DNA of 64,000 bases, taken from the NCBI GenBank assembly GCA_003158175.1, contig PMHJ01000049.1, positions 1,079-65,078 of the forward strand. The letters run 5' to 3'. The notes under the pieces were generated by a model that saw nothing but the letters and a program-made list of their open reading frames with translations, made no database searches and was not told where the DNA came from. Source of the stretch: Candidatus Cybelea septentrionalis. GTDB lineage: Bacteria > Vulcanimicrobiota > Vulcanimicrobiia > Vulcanimicrobiales > Vulcanimicrobiaceae. Below, in pieces: positions 36,115-44,808 of this stretch. The position numbers were made by a program, and so were the translations under genes. Position 1 is the stretch's first letter, and every line of letters begins with the position of its first letter.

Positions 36115-37044
36115 ATGAACGTCGGCATCATCGGCGCGGGCGCGATGGGTACGCTCTTCGGATTCCATCTCGCCGCCCGTTGCAGCGTGACGATTCTCGA
36201 CGACAACGCGGAGGTTGTTCGAGCGGTCGAGCGCAAGGGCCTGAGAGTCAACGACGAGCCGGCGCGTTTCGTGGCCATCGCGGAGCGGCCTCGCGATTTG
36301 TACGGCTCGCACATGCTCTTTCTCTTCGTCAAGGCGGTGGACACGCTGCGGGCGCTGCGTGCGTTCGCCGGGGAGCTCGATCCCGCGGCGCCGGTGATCT
36401 CGCTTCAGAACGGCGTCGGCAACGAAGATGCGATCAAGACGGCTTTGGGGGGCGCGGTTCCCGTGATCTTGGGCATCACGACGGAGTCTTCACAGACGAT
36501 CGAGCCCGGACACGTACGCAGTTCTCAAGAAGGCAACACGATCATCGGATCGACGACCGCGTCGTCCACTATTGCGCGCACCGTTACCGAGCTGCTCACC
36601 GGAAGTGGTCTGCGTGCGGCCGTCGTCTACGACATTCGCCCGCACCTCTGGGGAAAACTCGTCGTGAACGCGTCGATCAACGCGCTATCGGCGATTCTCG
36701 ATTGTGACGCCGGCGATATTCCCAACGACCCTAACGCTGCGCGCCTCGCCGAAGCGCTCGCCGAGGAGACGGCCGGCGTCGCCGCGGCGCTCAAGATCAA
36801 TCTGCCGTTCGTCAATCCATGGCAGTACGTGACCGAGGTCGTGGCGCTTGGCGCGGATTCGAAGAGCTCAATGGCCTACGATCTCGAATCGGGCCATCCC
36901 AGCGAGATCGATCACATCAACGGAGCCGTCGTGGCATTCGGACGCCGGACCGCGATCCCGACTCCGTACAACGACGCCATGGTGCGCCTGGTCAAAGCGC
37001 GAGAAGCACTGCTCGCGCGCTCACGGTTGCGGCTGCAAACGTAA
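36115..37044 (+). CDS. panE: 2-dehydropantoate 2-reductase
   Basis: NADPH-dependent ketopantoate reductase of pantothenate/CoA synthesis. Rossmann motif GIIGAGAMGTLFGFHLA at the N-terminus, LQNGVGNEDAI, and the C-terminal helical domain with LWGKLVVNASINALSA, whose Lys is catalytic in the family. Length 309 aa from the ATG at 36115, 13 bases after the MCE gene. The family also includes other ketoacid reductases, so substrate certainty is moderate. The 3' end overlaps the convergent lipoprotein gene by 24 bases. Confidence 0.87.
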   Translation: MNVGIIGAGAMGTLFGFHLAARCSVTILDDNAEVVRAVERKGLRVNDEPARFVAIAERPRDLYGSHMLFLFVKAVDTLRALRAFAGELDPAAPVISLQNGVGNEDAIKTALGGAVPVILGITTESSQTIEPGHVRSSQEGNTIIGSTTASSTIARTVTELLTGSGLRAAVVYDIRPHLWGKLVVNASINALSAILDCDAGDIPNDPNAARLAEALAEETAGVAAALKINLPFVNPWQYVTEVVALGADSKSSMAYDLESGHPSEIDHINGAVVAFGRRTAIPTPYNDAMVRLVKAREALLARSRLRLQT

Positions 37045-37743
37045 GAGCTGGATTCCGCCGGACGCCGTCTCGACGTCGATCCGGCGCGCGCCCCCGCCGT
37101 TAACGTTGCCGTCAATGGTTTCGGAGTGGCCGTTCGAGACGCCGCGCAGCCCAAAATCGGTAAAGAGCGCGCCATCGTCGGTATGCAGGTGAACGGTGAA
37201 CCCAACGTTCGCGCGAACCCGCAACTGGACGTCGCCATGCTGCGTTGAAAAATGCAGCGTACCGGGCCAATCGCTCGCCCCGATCGTGACGGTGAGGTTT
37301 CCGCGGCCCACCGCGGCTTGCGCGTAACCAGGTAGCAGCAACATCACGTTACCGTTTCGCGCAACGAGGCGCACGTTACCGGTAATATCCGTGACGTTAA
37401 CGTCACCGCGCCGTGATTCGACGACCAAGTTCACGCGGCTGGGAACGCGAACCAGCAGCGCCGCCAACGGATTAGGAGCCGTTACCACGAGGCCGCCGCC
37501 CGCTGCGCGGAGCAGTGGCGGCGGCGGAACGGCACCCTTTGGAAGCGCCGTCGCCGCCACGGTAAAGAGATCGCGGTGTTGGGAAACCTCGGGCGCGAAC
37601 GCATTGAACGGCGCGTCGGCGACCCGTACCGTGAGCGCCGTCCTGGCTTTGAGAACTCCGACGGTCGTGACGTAGGGGGGCGTGCTGTTGCACGCGCCCA
37701 GTCCAACAGCGATGAGAAGAAGGAGAAGCAGCCGCCGACGCAC
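37021..37743 (-). CDS. lipoprotein with adhesin-like (DUF4097-type) beta repeats
   Basis: A 240-residue predicted lipoprotein: signal RRRLLLLLLIAVGLGACNS, lipobox LGAC. The mature part has repeated short strands of the kind RGDVNVTDITGNVRLVARNG and HGDVQLRVRANVGF, ending in ASGGIQLLRL, typical of DUF4097/DUF4098 right-handed beta-helix proteins. The GTG at 37743 is preferred because it directly precedes the signal peptide. It diverges from the GH114-like gene and converges on panE. Function unknown; a surface or envelope role is likely. Confidence 0.7.
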   Translation of the reverse strand: MRRRLLLLLLIAVGLGACNSTPPYVTTVGVLKARTALTVRVADAPFNAFAPEVSQHRDLFTVAATALPKGAVPPPPLLRAAGGGLVVTAPNPLAALLVRVPSRVNLVVESRRGDVNVTDITGNVRLVARNGNVMLLLPGYAQAAVGRGNLTVTIGASDWPGTLHFSTQHGDVQLRVRANVGFTVHLHTDDGALFTDFGLRGVSNGHSETIDGNVNGGGARRIDVETASGGIQLLRLQPQP

Positions 37744-37771
37744 GTTGGGCGCTCTTTCGATGCGCCGGCGG

Positions 37772-37780
37772 TGGTATACT
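37772..37780 (+). promoter_or_regulatory. extended -10 promoter for the GH114-like gene
   Basis: TGGTATACT is an extended -10 element (TG-n-TATACT) with the hexamer at 37775-37780. The ATG lies at 37789, so transcription would begin about 1-2 bases before the start codon, giving a near-leaderless mRNA. No Shine-Dalgarno is present, consistent with this. No good -35 is seen, as is common for extended -10 promoters. Confidence 0.6.
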
Positions 37781-37788
37781 GGCCGCAA

Positions 37789-38634
37789 ATGATACGCCTC
37801 AGCTATTGCGCCCTCGCGTTGTCGCTCGTCCTGGCCGGATGCGGTGGGTCCGCGCCGTTCTCACCCGGCGTGCCGTCGACCACCCGAGGTGCACCGCTTA
37901 CCTCGTCGCGTTGGATTCCAACCGCGGGCGAGAGCATTCAAATCCAGTACGACGGGAAGCTCGATCTTAGCGTCGACGCCGCGATCTACGACCTCGATAT
38001 GTTCGATACGAAGGCCTCGGTCGTCCGTAAGGTCCACGACATGGGGCGCAAGGCCGTTTGCTATATCTCCGTCGGCACGTGGGAGAAGTGGCGCCCGGAT
38101 GCCGGCAAGTTTCCCAAGAGCGTACTCGGAAACAAGGACGGGCACTGGCCGGGCGAACGCTGGCTAGATATTCGCCAGACGGCGATCCTGGAACCGATCA
38201 TGACGGCCCGTTACCAACTCTGCAAGAAGAAGGGCTTCGACGGCATCGATCCCGACAACATCGCGGGATACCAGAGTAAGACGGGCTTTCCACTGACCGC
38301 GTCGGAGCAGCTGACCTACAACAAATGGGTTGCCACCGAGGCGCACGATCTGGGTCTGACCGTCGATCAGAAGAACGACAACAATCAAATCAAGGACTTA
38401 GTCAACTACTTCGATTTTGGGGTCGACGAGCAGTGCTACGTGCAGGGCTGGTGCAAACAGCTCTCCGCGTACACGAACAACAACCGTCTCGTCGTGGACA
38501 TCGAGTATACGAACCAAATGACTCGCACGCGTTTCCTGAACGAGGTATGCCCGAGCGATGCGAACTACAAGCTGACCCCGATGCTCAAGAAGCTCGAGCT
38601 AACCGCCTGGATCGTCACCTGCCCCGCGTCTTGA
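37789..38634 (+). CDS. GH114-like endo-alpha-1,4-polygalactosaminidase family lipoprotein
   Basis: Predicted secreted lipoprotein of 281 aa (signal MIRLSYCALALSLVLAGCGG, lipobox LAGC). The body follows the GH114 TIM-barrel pattern: IQIQYDGKLDLSVDAAIYDLDMFD-type opening near residue 50, then KAVCYISVGTWEKWRPDAGK, then LEPIMTARYQLCKKKGFDGI with DPDN, and VDQKNDN later. In family members acidic residues at strand ends are catalytic. Bacterial relatives cleave galactosaminogalactan-type polysaccharides; the real substrate is not known. Confidence 0.85.
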   Translation: MIRLSYCALALSLVLAGCGGSAPFSPGVPSTTRGAPLTSSRWIPTAGESIQIQYDGKLDLSVDAAIYDLDMFDTKASVVRKVHDMGRKAVCYISVGTWEKWRPDAGKFPKSVLGNKDGHWPGERWLDIRQTAILEPIMTARYQLCKKKGFDGIDPDNIAGYQSKTGFPLTASEQLTYNKWVATEAHDLGLTVDQKNDNNQIKDLVNYFDFGVDEQCYVQGWCKQLSAYTNNNRLVVDIEYTNQMTRTRFLNEVCPSDANYKLTPMLKKLELTAWIVTCPAS

Positions 38635-38707
38635 TTCCGTGACCTAGCCGACCGTGGTGGAAGTAGCTTTCCAGATCGCTGATTGGTGTTAGGAGGCGAC
38701 TGACCAG

Positions 38708-39213
38708 ATGAAAGCTTCAGATTTTGGCTGCTGCGCACTAAGCATCTGCGTAGGGTTTGGGACTCCTTGCGGGCTGTGGAACCAAGACCGGTAACGGTGC
38801 CGTTCTGCCGGTAAGCTCGTCGGGGAACGCAAGCCCGCATACTAAGACCTTTACGGCGGCGGCGGATCTACGGGTGGAGGGGGCCGTGGCTCGGCTGGAG
38901 GCAACGGGGGTCGCGTCAAGGCCATGATCCCGGTCAAGGCAGGAGAGAAACTGGCAGTCTTCGTCGCCGGCGGGGGGCGAAGCGCTGGCGGTTTCAATGG
39001 CGGCGCGCGTGGCGGCAGCAGCAGCGGGAGCGGCGGCAATGGTGGCGGAGGCGGGGGCGCCTCGGATCTACGCGAGGGGGCGACGGGTTGGCCCACCGCG
39101 TGATCGTCGCTGCCGGGGGCGGCGGCGGAGGTTTCGGCATATACGGCTCCGGAAGCGGCGGACTCGGCGGCGGCAGCGCCGGGGACGCCGGTCGCTGGGG
39201 ACGAACCGGGGCC
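38708..39213 (+). pseudogene. frameshifted glycine-rich domain lipoprotein remnant
   Basis: An AGGAGG site at 38691-38696 precedes ATG 38708, but the reading frame is broken at least three times. Frame A gives MKASDFGCCALSICVGFG. From 38763 a second frame gives a lipobox segment LLAGCGTKTGNGAV. From 38852 a third gives YGGGGSTGGGGRGSAGG, then GGFNGGARGGSS and GGGGGGASDLREGATGW, ending at TGA 39101. A fourth frame from 39091 resumes with AHRVIVAAGGGGGGFG. Joined, these resemble the Gly_rich family (GGFNGG...GGGASDIR...RVIVAGGGGG pattern). The beta-rich region before the glycine repeats seems deleted and the 3' end is missing. A remnant, not a working gene. Confidence 0.75.
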
Positions 39214-39242
39214 TTGACTTTCTTTCTCTCGAATGCGATAAA
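39214..39242 (+). promoter_or_regulatory. sigma-70-type promoter of the Xer recombinase
   Basis: TTGACT (39214-39219, 5/6 match to consensus) and GATAAA (39237-39242, 4/6) are separated by an ideal 17 bp. Transcription would start near 39249, three bases before the ATG at 39252, so the mRNA would be near-leaderless. There is no Shine-Dalgarno before that ATG. Confidence 0.65.
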
Positions 39243-39251
39243 AGATTTATT

Positions 39252-40187
39252 ATGTCGCATTCAGATGCGGAAGGCTGCGTACGAGACCTGGCTGCCTACC
39301 TGCTGACCGAACGTAAACGTAGCCCTTTGACGGTGGCCGCCTACGATCGGGATCTCAAGGAGTTTGCGGCCTTCGTGAGGCGCGGTCACGAGGAGCGGCC
39401 TGACGAGTTCCCCGACGCGTCGTTACGCGGCGTAAAATCCACGCAGGTTCGGCGCTACATCGCCTATATGTTCGATGCTCGGAAGTACGATAGCCGGACC
39501 GTCTGCCGAAAGCTTTCTTCGATTAAGGCGCTTTATCGGTTCTTGAAGATTACCAGCGAGCTGCCGGACGATCCAGCGGCCGCGATTCCAGGTCCGTCGG
39601 TGGCGAAGCGCAAGCCGGCGCCGCTGAAGGTCGATGAGGTCATGCGGCTCCTGCGGACCTCGCTCGCCGGTCGGACCGATGTCGCGCGACTGAGGGATGC
39701 GGCGATTCTGGAGCTCTTTTACGCCAGCGGCATGCGTCGCGCAGAGCTCGCGGGCGCGCGGCTCTCCAACGTCGACCTCGCCGAACGGACCATTCGCGTG
39801 ACGGGCAAGGGGAACAAAGAACGAACGGTGCTGATCAATCATTCCGCTGCCGAGGCGATTGAGGCGTATCTGCGGGTGCGGCCTCGCAGCTCCGATCCGG
39901 CACTCTTTTTAGGGCGTGGCGGGAAAGCGCTTACACCGCAACATGTCTGGCGGATTTTTACCAACATCTATCGCGTCAGCGGCATTCAAAAACATGCCAG
40001 CCCGCACACGCTACGCCATTCCTTCGCCACCCATCTCGTCGAAAACGGCGTCGACCTCGAAACCGTCCGCGAGCTGCTCGGCCACGAAAGCCTGGCGACG
40101 ACGGGCATCTACTTGCAGCTCGCAATGGGGCACAAACGCCGTGCCTACGACGAAGCCCACCCGCGCGATCGCATGCCCGATCGCTAG
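39252..40187 (+). CDS. tyrosine recombinase XerC/XerD family
   Basis: Site-specific recombinase of 311 aa. An N-terminal SAM-like core-binding domain (about 1-100) precedes the catalytic domain. The catalytic set is visible: Arg in ASGMRRAEL, Lys in VTGKGNKER, HTLRHSFATHL (His-x-x-Arg), His in LLGHESLATTGIY and the nucleophile Tyr in the same segment. The size and chromosomal setting fit a dimer-resolution recombinase rather than an element integrase. XerC and XerD cannot be separated by eye. ATG 39252 is chosen because the open frame upstream is glycine-rich pseudogene DNA. Confidence 0.92.
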   Translation: MSHSDAEGCVRDLAAYLLTERKRSPLTVAAYDRDLKEFAAFVRRGHEERPDEFPDASLRGVKSTQVRRYIAYMFDARKYDSRTVCRKLSSIKALYRFLKITSELPDDPAAAIPGPSVAKRKPAPLKVDEVMRLLRTSLAGRTDVARLRDAAILELFYASGMRRAELAGARLSNVDLAERTIRVTGKGNKERTVLINHSAAEAIEAYLRVRPRSSDPALFLGRGGKALTPQHVWRIFTNIYRVSGIQKHASPHTLRHSFATHLVENGVDLETVRELLGHESLATTGIYLQLAMGHKRRAYDEAHPRDRMPDR

Positions 40188-40209
40188 GCGACCTTCTTCT
40201 TCTCTTGCT

Positions 40210-40228
40210 CGCTTGGATATAACAAGCG
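40210..40228 (+). promoter_or_regulatory. inverted repeat overlapping a -10 element, DUF486 gene
   Basis: CGCTTG (40210-40215) and CAAGCG (40223-40228) flank gatataa; a TATAAC hexamer at 40218-40223 lies within it. The placement suggests an operator over a -10 box about 25 bp upstream of the DUF486 start, or a small hairpin. No clear -35 is seen. Confidence 0.35.
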
Positions 40229-40251
40229 CTTAAAGGGAAATACGGGAGCCT

Positions 40252-40608
40252 ATGAGTCAATTCGTGACGCGCTTTCCCGTTGCCACGACCGTCCTGTTGC
40301 TGATTTGCTCGAACGTCTTCATGACGATCGCGTGGTACGGACACCTTAAGCATACGAAGAGTCCGTTGTTCGTTGCAATCGTCGCAAGCTGGGGAATTGC
40401 ATTCTTCGAATACTGCTTTCAGGTTCCGGCAAACCGAGCTGGGTACACGACGCTCAGTCTGACGCAGCTGAAGATATTGCAAGAAGTGATCACGCTCGTG
40501 GTGTTTACGGTCTTCGCACTCCTGGTCTTCGGTCAAGTCCCGAAATGGAACTACCTCGTGAGCTACGCCCTCATCGTCGGCGCAGTCTATTTTGCTTTCA
40601 AAGCCTAA
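40252..40608 (+). CDS. DUF486 family small membrane protein
   Basis: A 118-residue protein with four transmembrane helices, related to small drug/metabolite transporters. Family hallmarks are WGIAFFEYCFQVPANRAGY and LTQLKILQEVITLVVF. Its biochemical role is not established. A GGGAG Shine-Dalgarno lies just before the ATG. The coding region ends about 50 bp from the convergent glycosylase gene, and that spacer shows no clear terminator. Confidence 0.88.
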   Translation: MSQFVTRFPVATTVLLLICSNVFMTIAWYGHLKHTKSPLFVAIVASWGIAFFEYCFQVPANRAGYTTLSLTQLKILQEVITLVVFTVFALLVFGQVPKWNYLVSYALIVGAVYFAFKA

Positions 40609-40657
40609 AGTTGAGCGACCTCGTCACTTCCATGGCTCGACCACACCTTACAACGAA

Positions 40658-41533
40658 CTAAGGCTCGTCTACCCAGTCCTTCGTGAGGAAGAGCCAGAAC
40701 GCGAGGCCCGCGTACTCTCCGTATCGTGCGAAGGCCCGCCGGATGGTCGAATCGGCGGCCCGCTTCCTTCCGGCGAGGCGCAGATACGTTGGGCGCGTCC
40801 ACGAGTCGAGGACGAGCAGGCGATGGCGCCCGAGCAACTGCATGACGTGAGCCGCGCCGTACGGGCCGATACCCGGAAGCGCCAGAAGCATCTCCTCGGC
40901 CTCCTCGTCGGAGTAGCGCGCCGGCTCCGTCAGCGATTCGAGGTCGAGCTTTCCGCTAACGACGTCGTTTGCAATGGCGCGTACGTATGGCCCGCGATAG
41001 CCCATGCGCGCGACCTCTCGATACCACGATTCGGAAGTTCGAGCCAGCAACGCCGGTTCGGGGAAAGCGCCACCGCCAAGCTCGACGAGCGCAGTCGTCA
41101 TGCGGACCGTCGCAGACCACGCGCAGTTTGTCGTGCAGATCGTCTTGACGACGTCTTCGAACACGCTCGGGCTGGCAAGAATTCGTCCGGCGCCGGCGCT
41201 CGCCCATCCGAGGATCTCATCGCCGGAGATCTTTGCGTAAAAGGGTGCGAGATCGTCGTGAAAGCGAAACATCCTTGCGACGAGCGCTCGCGCGCGTTCG
41301 GCGTCGCCGCGCGCGAGCCGCGATCCCGACCGCGCAACTAACTTGCCGTCGTGCTCTTCGAACGCAAGCTCCACCACGCGATTTCCGATGCGAAAACGCC
41401 GTAGATAGCGAAGCGGCGATAGCTCCACCGTCGCCGGCGGCAAACGCGCGCAGCCGTGGGAATGGATCGTACGGGCGAATGAGATAGGCTCACCCCCGGC
41501 GCCAACCAGGGGAAAATCGCAGAGAACGCTCAT
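40658..41533 (-). CDS. HhH-GPD family DNA glycosylase
   Basis: Base-excision repair glycosylase of 291 aa. The helix-hairpin-helix reads LPGIGPYGAAHVMQLLG, followed by the family's catalytic Asp in LLVLDSW. Upstream, SPSVFEDVVKTICTTNCAW is the fold's conserved entry helix. No catalytic Lys of the OGG1/EndoIII bifunctional type is evident, so it resembles AlkA-like monofunctional alkyl-base glycosylases. The substrate is not determined. It heads toward the DUF486 gene and is preceded by an unknown gene 13 bases away on the same strand. Confidence 0.83.
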   Translation of the reverse strand: MSVLCDFPLVGAGGEPISFARTIHSHGCARLPPATVELSPLRYLRRFRIGNRVVELAFEEHDGKLVARSGSRLARGDAERARALVARMFRFHDDLAPFYAKISGDEILGWASAGAGRILASPSVFEDVVKTICTTNCAWSATVRMTTALVELGGGAFPEPALLARTSESWYREVARMGYRGPYVRAIANDVVSGKLDLESLTEPARYSDEEAEEMLLALPGIGPYGAAHVMQLLGRHRLLVLDSWTRPTYLRLAGRKRAADSTIRRAFARYGEYAGLAFWLFLTKDWVDEP

Positions 41534-41546
41534 GCGATGAGAAACC

Positions 41547-42011
41547 CTAAGCTACATAGGATACGTTGACGGCGACGCCCGCGGCCTCGGCGCGCATCAA
41601 AACGCCGTACACGGCGTCGAGCTCCTCCTCGATCGAGGCGATTTCGCCGGCGCTCACTTGGAAGCGGGCGGCATGAGTCCAGAGCAGACTGCGGGCTCTT
41701 TCGAAAGCACTATGGAGCCGCTCGGGCGTTGCTTCCAGTACGGGCCAATCCATCTCGCCTTGAGCCGGAACCACGCGCCAGCCGCGACCAGAGACAAAGG
41801 CGACCTCTTCTTCCGGCCCCAGTGCGTGCGGAATGGCTGAGAGTACGTCGACCGCCTCTTGATCGGCAAGTGTAAGCGGCAATCCCAACTCGCCTAGGCG
41901 CAGGATGTAGCGAAAAAAGGAGATGCTGCCGACCGTATAGGCGCCAGCGGGCGAAGCAACATTCACGTGAATGAGGTCGAGGTCGGGTTGGTTCGCCGGA
42001 GAACCGCTCAT
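41547..42011 (-). CDS. unknown 154-residue protein
   Basis: I do not recognise a family. The protein is acidic and soluble, with an N-terminal segment DLIHVNVASPAGAYTVGSIS and a helical C-terminal half (EIASIEEELDAVYGVLMRAE). There is no signal peptide. It sits between mdh and the glycosylase gene on the same strand, 13 bases from the latter, which suggests co-transcription. Codon use looks like its neighbours. Confidence 0.6.
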   Translation of the reverse strand: MSGSPANQPDLDLIHVNVASPAGAYTVGSISFFRYILRLGELGLPLTLADQEAVDVLSAIPHALGPEEEVAFVSGRGWRVVPAQGEMDWPVLEATPERLHSAFERARSLLWTHAARFQVSAGEIASIEEELDAVYGVLMRAEAAGVAVNVSYVA

Positions 42012-42051
42012 AAGCCGTACTTCGTTCGCGGGTCAGACGAGTCCGTTACGG

Positions 42052-43041
42052 CTAGGCCGGAATAAGCCCAAGCTCCCTGACGGCGTCGCGTTCCTTGCGA
42101 AGTTCCTCGAGTGTCTCCTGAAGCTTGCGCTTGCCGAACTCGTCGTGCGAAACGTCTTGAACGATTCGCGAGACGCCATTTTCAGTGCGCGAAGGGAACG
42201 AGAAGATCAATCCTGGATCGACGCCGTATTCCCCATGAGAGTAGCGCCCGACCGAATACTGCTCGCCGGGCGGCGTGTCGTGGGTGAGGTTGTAGACGCC
42301 GGTGATGGCGGCGTTGGCCGCCGAGGCAGCCGACGAGGCACCCCGCGCTTTGATCACCTCGGTCCCGCGATTCTGTACGGTTGTTATAAAATCGCCCTCG
42401 AGCCATTGCCGCTCGAGTGCCTCGTCGGCGCCTTTTCCGGCAATCGTCGCGTGAGCAAAGTCGGGGAACTGCGTTGCCGAGTGGTTGCCCCAAACCACCA
42501 TGCGAGCGACCTGCGTCGTGTCGACCCCGGCCTTACGCGCCAGTTGCGCCCGCGCACGAAGCTCGTCGAGGGAGGTCATGGCAAAGAAATTATCCGGCGA
42601 GATCCTCGGCGCATTGTTCATTGCGATCAGACAGTTCGTGTTGGCCGGGTTACCGACGACGAAAACGCGCGCGTCCGGCGACGCGTGGTCGTTAATGGCG
42701 CGCCCTTGCTCCGTGAAAATCTTGCCGTTGACTCGGAGCAGATCGGAACGCTGCATATCGGCTTTGCGCGGAATGGCGCCGACCAGCACCGCCCAGTCGA
42801 CTTCGTTCATAGCCTCATTGACGTCGGATCCGTAGCGCACGCTCTTGAGCAGTGGAAACGCACAGTCCTCAAGCTCCATGACGATTCCGCGCAGCGTGCC
42901 GAGCGCCGGTTCCAGCTCCAGAAGCTGCAGCTCGAGTTCCGTCTCCGGTCCGAACATCTGACCCGACGAAACTCGAAAGAGCAGCGCATAGCCGATCTGC
43001 CCGGCCGCGCCGGTCATCGCCACCTTGATCCGTTTTTTCAC
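42052..43041 (-). CDS. mdh: malate dehydrogenase
   Basis: NAD-dependent oxidation of malate to oxaloacetate in the citric acid cycle. Rossmann motif [17 protein letters not shown], substrate and catalytic segments [33 protein letters not shown] and the catalytic His in [12 protein letters not shown]. The 329 aa and GAAGQIGY motif mark the group 2 (cytosolic-like) type. Start GTG (43041) with a GGAGG site upstream. It is divergent from the glcF-like gene with a 67-bp gap. Confidence 0.95.
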   Translation of the reverse strand: MKKRIKVAMTGAAGQIGYALLFRVSSGQMFGPETELELQLLELEPALGTLRGIVMELEDCAFPLLKSVRYGSDVNEAMNEVDWAVLVGAIPRKADMQRSDLLRVNGKIFTEQGRAINDHASPDARVFVVGNPANTNCLIAMNNAPRISPDNFFAMTSLDELRARAQLARKAGVDTTQVARMVVWGNHSATQFPDFAHATIAGKGADEALERQWLEGDFITTVQNRGTEVIKARGASSAASAANAAITGVYNLTHDTPPGEQYSVGRYSHGEYGVDPGLIFSFPSRTENGVSRIVQDVSHDEFGKRKLQETLEELRKERDAVRELGLIPA

Positions 43042-43108
43042 GCTTCCTCCACTGATTTACTCGCCGACCCCGGCGGGAAAGCTCGCTCGCTGCAGGGCAA
43101 GCCTCTAG

Positions 43109-44368
43109 GTGTCGATGATCGAGCAAGACGCATCAATCTATAACGCCTGCATTCGCTGCGGTCTCTGTCTGCCGTCCTGCCCGACCTATCTCGAAACTAT
43201 GACAGAAACCTCCGGCCCACGCGGCCGGATTAGTCTCATCAAAGACGTCGCGCAGTCGCGTCTCGACCTCCGAAGCCCTGGATTTCTCGAGCAAATGTCC
43301 CAATGCTTGGATTGCCGCGCGTGCGAGGCGGTCTGTCCGTCTGGCGTCCGCTACGGACAACTCGTCGAAACTGCCCGCGCCCAGATCCGGCAAACGGAAC
43401 CGGAAGAGCCGGCAAACCGGCGTTTTGCGCGCGCTTTTTTGCGTTCGCTCTTCCGCGAGCCGCGTCTGATGCGCGCGGCGGCACGCGTCCTTCGCTTCGC
43501 GCAGCAGACGCGTTTGACGTCGCTTGCGCCGACCGTCGGGCTTGGCGAAGCCGCAAAGCTCGCGCCCCGGATCCCGTCTTCGTTCTTTGCGGCTCGCGGT
43601 CAGCGATTCGAAGCGCTGAACTCGACGGGCGTGGCATTTCTGCACGCCGGCTGTATCATGCCGGTAGCCTTCGGCAACGTTCACGAAGCGACGGTGCGAA
43701 TGTTGCGGCGAGTCGGGCTCTCCACGATCGTACCGGCGGAGCAAGGCTGTTGCGGAGCAATCGCCACGCACGCCGGCGACCCGGATTTTGCGCGCGAGCT
43801 TGCCCAACGGAACATCGCCGCATTCGAGCAAAGCCGCGCCGATGTCTACGTGGTTAATGCCGCGGGCTGCGGCAGCGCGCTCAAACACTACGGCGAACTG
43901 CTCGCGGGAGATCAGCAGTGGGCGCCGCGGGCTCGCGAGTTCTCGAAGCGAGTGCGTGATATCAGCGAGGTTCTCGACGCGATGGACCTCGGACCGGCGC
44001 CGCACGCGATCGACGCCGCAGCCACGTATCAGGAGCCCTGCCATCTCGTGCACGCGCAGCGCATCTCGGCCGCTCCACGCCGGCTGCTGGCACTGATCCC
44101 CGGATTGCGATTTGTCGAAATGGACGAGAGCGCCGTCTGCTGCGGAAGCGCCGGGATATACAATTTAACCGAGCCGGAAATGGCGGCGCGGCTGCAGCGG
44201 CGCAAGGTGGCCGCGATCGCGCGCACTGGAGCGACGATTGTCGTCACGGCGAACCCGGGCTGTGCGATGCAGGTGACTGCAGGTTTGCGGGAAGCCGGCT
44301 ACCGGGCGACAGTCAAACATCTCGTCGAGTTGCTCGACGAGGCCTACCAGGGAAACTCTAAACCTTAG
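43109..44368 (+). CDS. (Fe-S)-binding CCG-domain oxidoreductase subunit, GlcF-like
   Basis: Electron-transfer subunit of a glycolate oxidase or similar flavo-iron-sulfur dehydrogenase. Two [4Fe-4S] ferredoxin motifs are present near the N-terminus (CIRCGLCLPSCPTY; CLDCRACEAVCPSG). Two cysteine-rich CCG domains follow (GCCGAIATHAGD; CCGSAGIYN). The 419 aa match GlcF. A partner GlcD/GlcE flavoprotein is not in the window. The GTG at 43109 or the ATG at 43115 may be the start. Its stop codon overlaps the stop of the convergent STAS gene. Confidence 0.88.
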   Translation: MSMIEQDASIYNACIRCGLCLPSCPTYLETMTETSGPRGRISLIKDVAQSRLDLRSPGFLEQMSQCLDCRACEAVCPSGVRYGQLVETARAQIRQTEPEEPANRRFARAFLRSLFREPRLMRAAARVLRFAQQTRLTSLAPTVGLGEAAKLAPRIPSSFFAARGQRFEALNSTGVAFLHAGCIMPVAFGNVHEATVRMLRRVGLSTIVPAEQGCCGAIATHAGDPDFARELAQRNIAAFEQSRADVYVVNAAGCGSALKHYGELLAGDQQWAPRAREFSKRVRDISEVLDAMDLGPAPHAIDAAATYQEPCHLVHAQRISAAPRRLLALIPGLRFVEMDESAVCCGSAGIYNLTEPEMAARLQRRKVAAIARTGATIVVTANPGCAMQVTAGLREAGYRATVKHLVELLDEAYQGNSKP

Positions 44369-44739
44369 AGTGCGGCGGTAAGCCGATCGCTGTCGCGGCG
44401 GGCGTCCTCCATGGAGCGATAGACCGAGAACACGACAATCAAGCCAGTGATGTTCAGCAGGCGCAGGATCGGCCCGTCGTTGACGATCAGGCGCAGGGTT
44501 TTGCTGCGTTCGGTCGTCCGGCGGTGCGCGCCGATCAGCACGCCCAAGCCCGTCGAGTCGAGAAACTCGAGGTGGGTCAAGTCCACGATCATATTGTGGC
44601 TGCCTCGGTCGGTTGCGTCGGTCAGAGCCGCCCGAACCGCCGGCGCCGTCGCGAGATCGAGACTTCCGCGCAGCCGAAAAACCAGCGTCTCGCCGCCGTC
44701 TTCGTTCTTGAGATCGATGCTCAACTCGTCATGCGACAT
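44365..44739 (-). CDS. STAS-domain anti-sigma factor antagonist-like protein
   Basis: A small (124 aa) STAS protein of the SpoIIAA/RsbV type. The fold's signature HLEFLDSTGLGVLIGAH includes the Ser that is phosphorylated in such regulators. ATG 44739 (MSHDELSIDLKNE) is the likely start, though the frame stays open to 44808 and an ATG at 44754 is possible. No cognate kinase (RsbW/SpoIIAB) is near. A sigma factor is encoded 12 kb away at 56.7 kb; a link is only speculative. Confidence 0.85.
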   Translation of the reverse strand: MSHDELSIDLKNEDGGETLVFRLRGSLDLATAPAVRAALTDATDRGSHNMIVDLTHLEFLDSTGLGVLIGAHRRTTERSKTLRLIVNDGPILRLLNITGLIVVFSVYRSMEDARRDSDRLTAAL

Positions 44740-44808
44740 CTTGGCGGGCGCCATTCGCGCCCCGAATAACCTTGGCCTTGCATTGCCGCGCCCATATTCA
44801 TGCGCCAT

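Noticed and set aside
38851-39260. Proline-rich minus-strand reading frames
   Set aside because: They are the antisense of glycine-rich GGC/GGG repeats in the pseudogene; no ribosome site or domain supports them.
39252-40187. Xer recombinase as integrase of a mobile element
   Set aside because: No att repeats, phage genes or tRNA junction flank it; size and neighbours fit a housekeeping Xer protein.
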